Positions 1-12,309 of a DNA stretch of 64,000 nt are shown here, in pieces. Origin of the DNA: Ascaphus truei. Its lineage: Eukaryota; Chordata; Amphibia; Anura; Ascaphidae. Numbering within the stretch: position 1 is the first letter of the stretch; every line of letters starts with the position of its first letter. The notes below the pieces were generated by a model. The model was not told the DNA's origin, made no database searches, and saw only the letters and a list, made by a program, of their open reading frames with translations. The stretch covers positions 118,229,391 to 118,293,390 of the forward strand of contig CM071568.1 in the NCBI GenBank assembly GCA_036426205.1, given 5' to 3'. The position numbers were made by a program, and so were the translations under genes.

Positions 1-2830
1 CATATGCACCTTAACAGGAATCTTCCTCTTCTACGTCTGTACGTTCTCCCTACTACCAATTAAGACTCGGTAAAGCGTCACTCGGAAACAAAGGGACTTC
101 TTCTTACTTAATGTTACTTTTAGCTCTAGCATTATTTTTCCCATGACCTGTTATTTACTACGTATCTGTTTACTGTTATTTGTGCTAACCACATGTATTA
201 TAACCACTGTGAAGCTATGTACACTTTAATGGCGCTATAAAATAAAGACATACAGACACTACAATCAAACAAGAAACAAAATAAATAAAAATAATAAAAC
301 AAAGCATTTGCCAAAAAAAGCATTGCCTATCACTGTATTTATCTTAGCCCAAACTGGGCTAAGATAAATACTATTGGCTCAGTCAAATGCCAACCTAAAA
401 AAAAAACAAGCATCCTAAAAAACACAAATTATAACCAACCCAAGCATACAAAGCAGAATTAGAAAAAGCAAGTCGCATAAAATTAACACAAATGATTAAC
501 TAAGCAACAAAAAACAGAATAAAAAAAAAACAAAAGTAACAAAAAAACAATAAACAAAAAACAAGAAATCCAAAAAAACAGGAAATAAAAAACCAAAAAA
601 TAAAAAAAAACAATATAAAAAAAACCCAAGAATAAAAAAATATTGCTCGGCAATAAATAGAATACAATGTGTTATTTTACTTCTTGACGTGATGATCCCT
701 CAACAGCTCCGGTACTCTAATAGTTTGCTCTTTATTTTTACTATCTGATACTATTTCATAATGTCCATTGTATCTAAAAATCCCATCAGGGTGGATTGCT
801 GACATCCGTGCAGTTCTTAAGCTAAATGAGAATCTCAGCTTTCTAAGCTAAAATGAGACATGACGCGTCAATACGATTTGATGCTTACCATGAGACAGGG
901 TCTTTTTTTTTTTTTTTTAAGGCTGTGGACATCTTCAAGGGGTGGCACTGGTCACACTCCTTTAAAAAACTGGCTGCCATCCACACTGCTAGTATCCAGC
1001 AAATCGGATTGGTGAGTATACAGAACAACAACATAAGTGAAAGTTCTCCACCTGAATGCACTCAGGAAACGCATCTAATTGATTATGCATTGTGGTTGAA
1101 TTAAAACTAATTTAATATCAATGTTAATAATGTAGTAAAATGTTGGTAACAGCAGGGAAAAGTGCGTAAAACATAAGTTCAGGAAACACCACTAAATACT
1201 TTACCATACAAATGTGTACCCAGTGATATGAACCATATTAACTTAAAGTACCACGGAAAAAGGGTAAGGAAAAGAAACACTGTGCACCCTAAATACAAGA
1301 CCTGGCATTATAGCTCAGGTCTATAAATGGTTCTCTCAACACTCAACGCCAGCAGAATCGTGCCAAACATGCGTAAGGCAGCACTTATATCTAATAAACC
1401 TGCGTCGTCGAGATAATATAAGAAGTGTCGATACTGACTCTGGAGGAGACAGATTTCTGAGGCGTAATATTAAAATACCAATTAGGTCTGAAAGCAAGGA
1501 GTAATCCAGACAGTTGAACTGTAATGATTGTGTGCGAATTCACGTGAAATCACAGTAAACACACACGTCCACAATTCAATCTGTATGCTTCAGCATGGTG
1601 GGGAGTGGAAAGTACAAGCTAGCAACGAGTGTTTGTATCAGTGCCTGGAATACAAGAGCTAGCCACAACAGTGTGCAAACTGTATAGCCTTCCGATGCCA
1701 CGTTCCACAGACCGTATATATTATAGCCTCGACTCACACTGGTATGAGCAGAGACTTTATAGTCATTAACTTATATAAAAGAGACAATACTCCAGTAGTG
1801 AGTATAATTAAAGTACTGCAACACTTTGGTAATCATTTAGCAGTGTCAGTTACCAAACAACGCTAGGAAACTATTAGTAAAGAGTTATCCATGGTAACAC
1901 GCGATAATAAACAGAAAAAATCCCTACTAGATAAGCACTCATAATATAATATAATACAGCAACAGACATTTGATAAGAAGCAGTCTCAAATGAAGCAGAA
2001 ATAATAACGTAAATATTGTGTCGTTCAACGGCAAGCGATCTGCCCAGTAAGCGTTATATAGTAACAGTTAATTGTAAGTTATTTTATTGAAATGTCTTTA
2101 TTTATATAGGCGCATTAACTGTAAGTAGAGCGCTTCACAGACAGTAATACATGTTGGAAATAAAATAAAAAACAGTAATATAATAAATACTGCAATGGGA
2201 ATAAGTGCTTTAACCATTAAGGAAGAGGAGTCCTGTCCGAGGAGCTGTCAGTCTATTGGTAGTAGGGAGAAACGTACAGAGACAGTAGAGGGGAGTCTGG
2301 GTAAGTGCGTTGGGGGACCAAACTTTCTGTCATCAATGTGTCACAGACATAGCCACAGTGCTATTCAATCTTTTACTTTAATAGTGATAGGGATCAAAGT
2401 AATTGACGGATCTATTATATGGAGTTAATCACAAAGCGTAGAGAGTGTTAGAGACAACGTAAAAGGTATCTTTAGGTACTACGGGATGCCCACACCAGTG
2501 ATCAGGAAATCAGTCTCTTGCCCTCATATATAGCGACTCCAAGAGACCCTAAAAAATAAGACTGGACATAGTGCAGATGTTACAAAAGGTTTAACAGGTA
2601 AGTGCAAATATAGTAATACCATCACATTGGACTTTCAAAGCTAGTTAAAAAACGTATTTCACATCTGCAGCGCAGTTGGATCTCATGCAGCCGGACTAGA
2701 TGGCTATATCTCTGGTTTCCCCTCTGCTGTGTGCGTGCGGGTACGGGATTTGCGTACTAGCTGAAAACCGGAAAGTGACGTCAATCACTTCCAGGGGTTC
2801 GAGCCAATGTTGAAAACATCCCTCTAAGAA
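1..2830. other. AT-rich spacer, no gene recognised
   Basis: A-rich runs dominate positions 280-650. The remainder contains short repeats but no open frame that resembles a known protein on either strand. The last part (about 2,690-2,830) resembles the terminal region of a Penelope-like element because it runs into a hammerhead-like remnant. Confidence 0.5.
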
Positions 2831-2832
2831 AC

Positions 2833-2861
2833 TAGCGCGTTTACCTATTCGGTTTCATCAT
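2833..2861 (-). ncRNA. Hammerhead-like remnant (PLE terminal repeat)
   Basis: On the minus strand the order is ATGATGA, a small stem (ACC/GGT) and AAACGCGC. This resembles the hammerhead core CUGANGA - stem II - GAAA, with two core changes, so it is probably inactive. The stem II stretch closely matches the motif at 4,629, and the two lie on either side of a PLE pseudogene. Confidence 0.4.
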
Positions 2862-3326
2862 GGAGTAATACGTTTTTGGCTGATAGGGGGGCAACATATG
2901 ATACTGTCATAATTGTTCCCATGGAATGGCAAACACTGGATATTTAATTGTACTAAATGTGTACACATGGGGTGAGTAATGAGACAGCTCGTTAGTCTCT
3001 TCTACATCCACTATGAGAGTTTAAAAATAGTTATGGTGATGCACATTCATTGGGTATATATCCAAACTCATTTAATAACGATATTTAAAATTTTTAAAAG
3101 TGAACATCAGTATAATACAAATGATTATAGAATAGTAAATATTAATTAAAAAGGTATATAAGCAATGTAAAGAAACACATTATCCTATATGTTATAGGGG
3201 TGGGGCTGACATGATAATAGGCTATGAATCATGTAGATGGGAACATTTCTAATGTGGAGGACAGAACACGACATTAGTATACATACACTCTTAAAAAGGT
3301 TCAAAATCAACATTCCAAGTTCAGAC

Positions 3327-4500
3327 CAGAAGGAAACATAGTTTTGTAATCTGCGAACATCCAATATATTCTCTCTTTATGAGAGCTTATGTCTATTGCC
3401 CCCTCTCTCCAGTGGGGCATTACTTGTTCGATGGCTTTAAAAGTTAACCCTTTAGGATCTGAATTATGTGCTAATAAAACATGATTGAAACGCTATGTGT
3501 GGTCAATTTTCTTTAATATTTCCAATATGTTCCAATATACGGGTTTTTAAGGTCTTGATAGTTTCCAATATATTGTAGACCACATCGCATTCAATTAAAT
3601 AAATACAAATTAGACCCCACAGTTAAATGCTGTTTTATGTTATACTGTGTTTTTGGTTACTTTTAGAATAAAAGTCTATCTTTATCTTAAACTATAGTGG
3701 CAGCGTTGCAAAAATTTGCATTAATAAAAAAAACCTTTTGGGGGGTGGGTCTAACCAGTGGTGACTGCTATTTCAATAGAATTTCTCATGGCACTAGGTG
3801 TACCAATTTTTAAACATTGGGTGCTTTTCTGTATACCATTTGAACCTTATCAGGTAAGAGATGTTCCTATGATGGGATCTCCTTTTTTTTAAAATGGGCC
3901 AGTGGGAGTTCATATCTTATTTATTTTAGGTGAATCCCTATTGTATGAGTGATAAAAGGTACCTTGATGGAATCACTAGCAGAATACCTTTTACTTTAGG
4001 GATCAACATAGATTCTCTGGTGTTCACTTGGTTGTAGCCAAAGCTTTTTGGATGACATCATGTTTGTAATTGCGCACACACAATCTTTCTGGAATTCATA
4101 TAGTAGATTGTTCATCAAAAACATTGTATCAGTGCAAAGTTTCAGTCTGCGATATTGGCCATAGGGGATGTTGTCAATCCATTTATTTTAAATGGGCAAC
4201 TTGACTGTAGGATGTAGTTGTTTAGGATCCACATCTTTGAAAAAATCTTTGTTTAATAACATTATTCTCTAAATAAATGTGAGGTCCAGAAAGTTTATGT
4301 GGTTTTACTAATAGTGGAAGTGAATATAAGTAAAATTCATTAGTGTTGAGTACAGAAAAGAGTTTAATCTAAGTCCTCCAATGTACCCTTCCACACAAAA
4401 ATGATGTAATCGAATAAATATCTTTTAATAGTTTATATACCATTGATTGCATCTACCATTAACTATTTGAATCTCATATGTGTGATGTAGAGAGACTAAC
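3327..4500 (-). pseudogene. Penelope-like retroelement, RT C-terminal part and GIY-YIG endonuclease
   Basis: Minus-strand translation gives, with frameshifts, a stretch typical of the end of a Penelope reverse transcriptase (about 4,410-3,950): a 'FVWKG-LEDL' block, 'LENNVIKTKIF', then an 'IPYGQYRRLKRNC'-like block. It is followed at about 3,620-3,330 by a GIY-YIG-type block ('GLQYIG', 'LKTRILEH', 'DPKGLTFKAIEQV'). PLEs use this RT plus endonuclease for target-primed insertion. Several frame changes and stops make it a pseudogene. Positions 3,620-3,900 do not match the expected protein and may be an inserted or decayed segment. The N-terminal RT part is missing. Confidence 0.7.
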
Positions 4501-4628
4501 GATCTGTCTCATTATAACCCATGTGTACACATTTAGTTACAATTAAAATCCAGTTTGTGCCATCTACTCCAATGGGAAACTAAGTTAGGAGGTATATATT
4601 GTCCCCCCTCCACCAAAAACGTTAACTC

Positions 4629-4670
4629 CTGATGAAAACCGAATGGGTGAAACGCATGAAGAGTGACTTT
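4629..4670 (+). ncRNA. Hammerhead-like motif
   Basis: CTGATGA at 4,629-4,635, a short stem ACC/GGT, then GAAAC at 4,649-4,653 followed by GCATGA. The CUGANGA and GAAA boxes are intact. The expected UH cleavage dinucleotide is replaced (TG), so self-cleavage is doubtful. Flanking ACTC/GAGT could form a short stem I. Hammerheads in PLE terminal repeats are a known feature of the family. Confidence 0.5.
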
Positions 4671-5269
4671 ATCAAACATTGGCTCGGAAACCCGGAAGCG
4701 GATGACGTCACTTGCGCCGGTTTCAGCTGGACGCATCCGTGACACGCCGCCCACAGCAGAGGGGAACCAGAGAACCATCTATACGGCTGCAGAGATCCAC
4801 TCGTGTGATCGAAATGCTTTTTTAAACCTTGAAACCATGTGAGTGTTATTAAATTTCACTTACCTTTTAAACCCTTTGTATACAGTCTGCACTATGTCCA
4901 GTCTATTTTTTTAAGGGTCTCTGGAGTCTATATATGGGCAAAGACTGATTTCCTGATACATGTGTGGCATCCACAGTACCTCAAGATACCTTACGTCTCT
5001 AACACTCTCACGCTTGTGAGTACTCTATATAGATCAGTCATTTACTTTGATCCTATCACATACAATATTGCACTATCAATATTTTTGTTTCCACATATTA
5101 TTGCGCTTCCCGGTGAACCATCCCTACTACCTACCTACCACGAGGACTGACAGAGCAATCCTGCACCGGGTCATAGCAGCACTTTACATTGTGTTTGTAT
5201 AAGTATCACCATTTGATTATTTAATTATCACTACATTATTTTGATTTATTTAGAGCGCCACAATTGATA

Positions 5270-6720
5270 AGTTTTCTTTTCATTGCTTCTTTAGACAAGT
5301 GTGTCTTAAGGTGGGTCTTAAAGGTGGATAGAGAGGGTGCGGTCGGTACTTGGGGAAGGGCATTCCAGAGGTGAGGGGCAGTCAATGAAAAAGGTTAAGG
5401 CGGGAGAGGGCTTTAGATACAAAGGGTAGAAGAAGACATCCTTGAGAAGAACGCAAGAGTTTGGATAATGCATAATGAGAAATTAGGGCTGAATGTAAGG
5501 AGGGGCAGAAGATGTAAAGCTTAAAAGTGAGGAGAAGATGGATTGTGAGATGCGGGATTTGATCGGAAGCCAGGAGAGGTATTTCATGAGGGAGATGCTG
5601 AGACAGATCTAGGAAGAGTAGAGGTATTCTGGCAGCACGTTAAGGATAGATTGTAGGGGAGACAGGTGAGAGGCAGGAAGGCCGACAGCAGAGTTACAGT
5701 AATCAAGACGGAGAGAATGAGGGCCTGAGTCAGAGTTTTTAGCATCGACAACAGAGGAAGGGCATATCTTTGTTATATTGCGGAGGAAAAAGGCGACAGG
5801 TTTTAAATGTGTTTTGAATGTGAGGGGTAATGTGAGAGAGGAGTCGAGTGGTGACCCCAAGGCGCGTGCTTGGGGCTACTGGGTGAATTATCGTAGTTCC
5901 AACATATGTGAAGGAGGTAGAAGGGCCAGGTTTGGAGGAAGTATGAGGACTCTGTTTTAGCCAGGTTGAGTTTAGGCGGCGGAGGGCCATCCATGATGAT
6001 ATAGCAGAGAGACATTCAGAAACTTTGGTTTGTACAGCAGTGTAAGGTCGGGTGTTGAGAATTTATTTGTGTGTCGTCAGCATAGAGGTGATAATTAAAC
6101 CAAAAAGAGTTTATTAGTCACCTAGAGAAGTGTATACGAGAAAAGAGAGAGGTCCAAGGACAGAGCCCTGGGTACCTCCACAGAGAGATCAATAGAGGAG
6201 GGGAGGTGTTAGCAGAAGAGACACTGAAAGTACGATGGGAGAGGTAGGATAGATCCAGGATAGAGCTTTGTCCGAATGCCAAGAGTATGGAGAATGTGAA
6301 GGGAGAAGAGGGTGTCCACGGTGTCAATGCTGCAGAGAGGGTCGAGTAATATGAGCAGAGTGTAATACACTCTGTCTTTGGCAGCATGGAGGTCGTCAGT
6401 TATTTTAGTGAGGGCTGTTTCGCGTGGAGTGACAGTGGCGAAACCAGATTGTAGAGGGTCTAGGAGAGAATAGGTGTTGAGAAAATGGAGCAGCGAGAGA
6501 ATACAAGACGTTCAAGGAGTTTAGAGGCAAAAGGCAGGAGGGAGACAGCCGATAGTTTAGAAAGACAGGTGGGTCAAGCTTGCTGTTCTTGAGTAATGGT
6601 ATGACTGTTGCATGTATAAGGAGGATGGAAGGTTCCAGAGCAGGGGAGGAGTTAAAAAATGTGCGTGAGCTTAGGGATTATAGTAGGAGCAAGAGGTTTT
6701 AGGAGATGGGAGGGAATGGG
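5270..6720 (-). pseudogene. Decayed LINE reverse transcriptase (L2/jockey-like)
   Basis: Conserved LINE RT blocks can be read on the minus strand in different frames: an 'AFDTVD'-like block near 6,330, 'TQGSVLGPL' near 6,170 (the usual SGVPQGSVLGPLLF block) and 'LYADDTQI' near 6,070-6,090 with both catalytic Asp residues. Further down come the C-terminal blocks that end in a 'P-LWNALP' and 'FKTHLKTHL' pattern near 5,280-5,360. At least six frame changes or stops break the reading. No 5' ORF1 or endonuclease part is recognised. The clade is inferred from block order only. Confidence 0.65.
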
Positions 6721-9720
6721 GTGAAGAGGCAGTGGTAGAGGGAGAAAGGCGATAACAGAACACACCTCCTCTGAGACAGTTAAAAAGAGTCAAGGAAGGC
6801 AGGAGGAGAGTTAGGAAAGAGGTGTAGGATGGAGGAAGAAACAGTGGGGATGTTCTGACGTATGGATTCCACCTAATCCTAAGACACCCCTCATAGTGCA
6901 TTTTAGCAACCATAACTGAAAAGGGCTAAACACACGATATACTTGCTTGATAGATATTCTTCATGCTGAATCGTGTAGCCCACAAGGAGGGGGTAGACAG
7001 GAGCCTGCGTTACAAAGTACTGGAGCGTATATCACAGTAGACCGTGCTGTGAGGTGACGTCATTCCGTGTGATCACCTACGTACGTTCGCGTGAGTGCAC
7101 CTTTCTTCAAAGGTCAGATTGTGAGATAAACCATTGGAGGCATCACATGGTTCATCCCCTATCCGATTGGCTGAAGTCCCATGTGACATCTTCCATTTTT
7201 TTACAGGATATGACGTCCTTTAAGGAATGATGTCACTCCTTTTTTAAAAATCGGATTGGGAGTGTACCACTGTAATGGCTAAGGTAATGAAGGGGTTCTC
7301 ACCTCCAGAACACCCCCCCCCCACAATCCTAAACACCCACCAAGGCCAAAATCCCACCTTCACCCACCCCCTCTACCCACAATAAACACAGGCACTGGTA
7401 ATTACACCACACCCTTCAATGCTTTGCGATTACCGCTAAAAATGAAGCTGCCTGTAAATGTATTTTTATTTGCATAGATTGAAGCTGGGATCTCCGGAGC
7501 TGATATAATGTGTTCAGCTCTGGAGACTCCCGCATTAATCTGATGCAGAGAAAATGCATTTTTTCCAAGTCCCATTTCAAATCCCACCCACCACCCTTTG
7601 GGGTGGTGAATGAGATCTTTGATAAATTTGCTTTTCAGAGCACCAATGAGAATCTCGAGGCTACTAGAATAGCTTGACTTGATCAAAATTGCACTATTTT
7701 GCTGTTTTTTCACTCCCGCTCGATGTGTTTGGCCAGGAGCATGTATTCTCGGGAAAAACCAGTAGACGATTTTGGCAGGTTATAAGAGCTTTCTGAATAG
7801 CAAACCTGCCAATTGTGCAGGAAGTGCTCAAAAGCTCGGTGAGTTGTTATCAAACCTACTAAATAGACCCCATTGTATTATATTCCTTGTACTGTATTGT
7901 CTTTTCTCTAAAAGGCTGAGTACAATGTCGGCCTTATATAAATAATAATATACATACAAATAGGTTGTTTTTCATGTTCTGTACATTTTAGACCATATCA
8001 AACAAAACAATTAAGAACAAGTTTTAGGGAAATCTGTTTGCTTCTTATGATATTAATTTGGGCTGGTGGACTGCAAGCCAATAATGGTTTAAAAAGCAGC
8101 ACTAATTACAAGTTTTCCCTATTTACCTTCAGAATGATAAATTAAAACCGGACCCAATTTGAAAAAAACAATTTAAAAGAACAAGAACGTGCAGATTCTA
8201 TTAACTAGAGATATAATACATGACCACATGGGACTTTTCAATCAAACAAATTGTATTAACATCATGCACACACATATCATATCAGTTAGCATTTCTATTA
8301 GATATAACAGATTGTTTAAGTCTTATAAACTGGATGCATCGTAATTATGTAGGTTAGTTCTTTTTAATGTATTATAGATATAATGATGACAAACAAAATC
8401 TAGGAAAATATTTCAAACATTTACATATCCTCCTCTACTGCTTCTCCCAGCACTATGCAAGTTTATTAAATGTACACAGGTAAGTAATCCATTGTTTTAA
8501 TATTTCACATTTCTAATAATTACAGTGGTAGTATTGACATGAAACATGACATTATTTTAAATACATCAAAAACTATCAAATTACACATTATTTTGAGTGG
8601 CCGTACAGTATAAATAATGTACAAAGAAAACAAATTGACATTAGGGACACACTGTTTTTTTTAAAACATTTGTAGTTAAGAAGCACAAAACAACAAAAAA
8701 AGGGTGGCAGGAGGGAATACAAAAAGAAAAAAGCTAAATTAGTGATATACAAAATATTCACATATGACATTATTAAATTATTTTAAATTATTTAGCATTA
8801 TCACTAATTTGACTTTTTTCCTTTGTATTCCCTCTGCGCCCTTTTTGTGTTTTATGTTTTAAGTGACCCCGTTGATCGCGGGAGAATAGAGAGCAGCGAG
8901 GGCTCTTACAACACCTTTGGGGAGAGCTTTGGGCACAGCGCGCACTGAACCTTCTATTTCTACGGTTTAAGAACCACTCCTATAGAATATAAAAAAAAAG
9001 TAGTTTGAAGTAGGGGGTCTCTAGAGCTGAAACTGCGTTCATTTCGCTCATGGGACCCCCTGCTTCCTGAGATACTTACCTCCAAGGGGAGCCGAATCAC
9101 TATACCTTTTTTAATTTCCCACGACACATAGACCAAAAGAATCCCGTGAGGGATGATGTGACGACTTCTATTGGTCCTCAGATCTGGGAGCTTTAAAGCT
9201 GCCATTGTGTTGCCCCAAATTACCACCGCCGTTAAGTTAAAGTGCTACCGGCCCCTTTGGTATGTATCTGGGGAATCTTCAACCCTATTTTAAAACAAAT
9301 AGTCCCTAAGAGTTGTCTCTTTAAGATACCACAACAAGGTGCTGAGTACTATTATGGACCACAACTATATAAGCGTAAATACTGTACAAGTCTAAGAAAT
9401 AAATAGCTTAACAGACAACTAATACTTGAGTATACCATTTAGCAAATACAATAAAACGTGAAAAAAAATGATAGTGAGAAGTAAAAAAACACCTATAGAC
9501 TTATGAGAATAAACTAGTAAGGTCCAAAGAGCTAACAAAAAGTCCACTGATTTTTCTTCAAATCAGAAATATCAATGTCTACAAATGATTCTTAGAAGCT
9601 AGTGAACACTTGAATGAATATGCATGTAGCCTAATGTAAAGTCCTTAATAGGAACAGGCATGGATGGGGTTAAACTTCTGCACAGGGCATAGCTTCAGTT
9701 CAGTCTGGATAGATATAGTG
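6720..9720. other. Non-coding repeats, no gene recognised
   Basis: No open frame resembles a known protein. Around 7,400-7,880 there is a repeat-like segment whose right end reads as a MITE-style terminus. Around 8,950-9,250 a segment containing GAAGTAGGGGGTC recurs in related form near 35,870-35,990. Positions 7,900-8,800 are plain AT-rich spacer. Confidence 0.4.
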
Positions 9721-10060
9721 TTTACTCTATCCAGGTGCAGGTCTCCGCAGTTGGAGTGTCATACCTGGTGAGGGGCTGACTGGGTCACATCAGTGGTGTG
9801 ACGCCTGTCAGTACCCGGACCTGCCTTTATATGAGGCAGGGTTACAAACCCCTCCCCCAGTATAAAAGCTGACACACAACTAATTGTGTGTGTTCTGTCC
9901 CTTCCTTCTGAGAGTCGGAACTACTCCACCTCACCCCATCAGGGGTTGAGATGCTAAGGATTGTGGCCTCAAGCCCCTTGGGTGCCAGTCCAGGACAGAA
10001 GGAGGATGGAGAGATGGAGCCTAGTGAATAAATCACAGTTGTACCCACACCTGACTGCTG
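9720..10060 (+). repeat. LTR-like block with TATA box and polyadenylation signal
   Basis: The block holds TATAAAAG near 9,862 and GAATAAATC near 10,026, spaced about 165 bp as in a U3-R-U5 arrangement, in an otherwise GC-moderate sequence. No matching second LTR is present in the window and the ends are not defined. It could equally be another repeat with a promoter. Confidence 0.3.
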
Positions 10061-10251
10061 TGTGATTCATGGGATGGAGTGCTTGTGGGGGAGAATTATT
10101 GTTCCTAACAGGACCCCTGCAAGCTGGAGGTGCTGCACCAGGAATATAGACTTGCTGAAACCTGTACTGTTTCTCACATACCACCCAGGGAGATCTCAGC
10201 CTGCTGTTACCTCACAGGTATGCTCCATGACACCAGGGTACAGATGAAGTG

Positions 10252-10484
10252 GCCGTATTCGAACACATTTCACAGAAGCCATTTTCGTGAATCCTGCTAT
10301 ATCCATTCGGGATTCACGCGTTATTCCTTCCGTGAACGCGTCTGAATGCTGCCAAATACACCATCCAACCTGTGTTTACATGTTGATTTCTTTGAATGAC
10401 CTGGATTCTGATTTCTTTGGGTGCAGTTCTACGTGTACCCCCAGATGGAAGACATGAATGAATTCCCTTTGCACTATGCAGTGA
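10252..10484 (-). repeat. Copy 1 of the transposase/forkhead upstream module
   Basis: By eye this is over 90% identical, in inverted orientation, to 23,774-24,012, including the blocks GGGATTCACGCG, TGCAGTTCTACGTG and CCAGATGGAAGACATG. More distantly it matches 49,190-49,340, the region between the forkhead ORF and the Harbinger transposase. No forkhead or transposase coding sequence is attached, so it looks like a non-autonomous derivative. Confidence 0.7.
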
Positions 10485-11104
10485 ATGTGCATCATCCGCT
10501 GCGTTCAGCTGTGTGCGGGGAGGAGACCGCATAACTTTCCTGCTACAGTCACGGTCTTAGCCCAAACCCCCAAATAAAATCACAGTATGCCACCCACCTC
10601 ATAAAGTACGTCAGCTACTAGTGTAGATTAAAAAGCTACAGTAGTTTGATTTGATTCTCATCATATCAAAATTGTTATAGCAGGCACATGTCGAGAAATG
10701 AAAAACATTTTTTTTTCAGACTTTAAATTCTAATTGAATGGGAAGTCATACACGCATGCGCATAAATAACCAACAAGGTTCCAAAGAACTACACGCATGC
10801 GCAGAAATGTGAGAACACGCTCGGGAAGATTAACTATTAAACTGAGCCAGAAAGCCACCCATTACAATGAATGGTTTGGGAGAGATGTCGATAAGAAGAA
10901 GAAATACTTTAGACTTGTATGTGTGCGGGGGGGAGAGTGCTGTATGCTGGATTATCAGTTCAAATAAATATTTTCAAAAGGTCATAATATTGTTTTGAAC
11001 CCCACACCTCCAAATAAAAATCACAGTGTGCCACTCACCTCATAAAGTACGTACATGACTATTGTAGAATTAAAAAGCTACAGTAGTGATTGATTCTCAG
11101 AATA

Positions 11105-11331
11105 CTGTTGCGGCCACCTTTATTCTCCTACTTACCCGGATAAATGCGGGGATTTTCTCCGTTTTTCTCAGAGTTTCCCTCACGGTGGACGCATTATCAG
11201 ATACGCGCTAATGGCACTTATCATTGAAAGCGCCTGCGGCATGGGAAACCTGATGAAAAAAAGACGTGCGCCGCCACATTTTTAAAAATCCCGCGGTGGC
11301 GGCCGCAGGAGGATAAAGGCGGCCGCCACTG
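11105..11331. mobile_element. Tc1/mariner-like MITE with TA target duplication
   Basis: The ends are CTGTTGCGGCC on the left and, read inward, CAGTGGCGGCC on the right, continuing with CCTTTAT and CTCC on both sides. TA flanks the element at 11,103-11,104 and 11,332-11,333. The empty site is seen in the first duplication copy near 10,660. There is no coding capacity. Assignment to Tc1/mariner rests only on the TA duplication and the CAGT start. Confidence 0.6.
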
Positions 11332-11450
11332 TATCAAGAATTTTTATGCAGGCACATGTCGAGAAATTCAGACTTTAAATTCTAATTGAATGGGAAGTCA
11401 TACTGTACACGCATGTGCAGAAATGTGATGACAGGCTTGGGAAGATTACA

Positions 11451-12040
11451 TATATATCAGAAAAGAAATCCCTAAATGATCACTCTACTCTACTATACTA
11501 ATCAAAAACAATAATCTTATCAAAATAGGTAACACACTAAATAATTAACAACCTAAAAAAGTGCGCTATAGACGCCAAATGTAGAGGATTCTCTGTTGTC
11601 CAAATGGCCAAGGTAATTCCCCAAAAAGCCTAGTATGCTGGGTGAATCTTGCAATAAAATGCAAAGTGTAGAATTACACCCAAGCGTTAGCACATTGTAT
11701 AATGTTGCTGAGATAAAGCCCCTATGGGGCTACAAACTAGAGACAAATGGAGGGAGATTATGCTTAGTATCCCTTCTTATAGTGTATCATGGAGGATCTA
11801 CTTACAAAACCATGTCGTGGGCAATATATGCAGTGTATGCAGAACCGTGTTCACTGGCGGTCATTGACAGTCTCAGCAGGCCATGTGTAACTATCATAGC
11901 CCTCTCTCTACCTAGTGGGATCCACATGTGTGGCCCACATCTTAATTATCTCTTGCTCAAACACCAGTGCTATGGAGGACAAGCACCAAACACCTATGTG
12001 TTGGTCGAACACCAGTTGTCACTCTGACGTCATCCCAATC
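11451..12040. mobile_element. PLE-like terminal-repeat fragment with 12-bp target duplication
   Basis: GGGAAGATTACA stands at 11,439-11,450 and again at 12,041-12,052, exactly flanking the insert, and occurs once in unfilled form in the family. The insert matches 24,540-25,240 (shared block GTGGGATCCACA and CATCTTA), which continues into a hammerhead-like motif there. Here it stops just before the hammerhead. The long target duplication fits target-primed retrotransposition. Confidence 0.7.
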
Positions 12041-12271
12041 GGGAAGATTACAACCAGAAAGCCACCCATTAAAAAAGAATGGTGTGCGAGAGGTGTAGAT
12101 AAGAAGTAGAAATACTTTAACCTTGTGTGTGCGGGGGCGAGGGGGAGAGCGCATTATGATTATCAGTTCAAAGAAATTTTCAACAGGTCATCATAAGTTT
12201 AATGCGCAGAATGTGATACTGTAACACCGCCTATGAGTTTCAACAATGTTCCAGGATGTTATATCTGAAGC

Positions 12272-12308
12272 CTGAGGAAAGGGCAAAGAAGTCCTTGAAA
12301 CACTAGTG
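12272..12308 (+). ncRNA. Hammerhead-like motif
   Basis: CTGAGGA (fits CUGANGA) at 12,272-12,278, stem AAGG/CCTT, then GAAAC at 12,297-12,301 followed by ACTAG. Stem III and the cleavage site deviate from the intact copies at 24,091 and 27,165, so activity is uncertain. Confidence 0.4.
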
Positions 12309-12309
12309 T

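Larger units (their letters stand above)
10557..12210. repeat. Tandem duplication of about 430 bp, second copy expanded by two insertions
   Basis: The stretch 10,560-10,990 recurs from about 11,005 to 12,210 in the same direction. Shared blocks are CACCTCATAAAGTACGT, AGGCACATGTCGAGAAAT, TCTAATTGAATGGGAAGTCA, AGAAAGCCACCCATTA and GATTATCAGTTCAAA. The second copy is interrupted at 11,105-11,331 and at 11,451-12,040. The first copy shows the uninterrupted sequence at both sites. Runs of CGCATGCGCA occur in copy 1. Confidence 0.8.
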
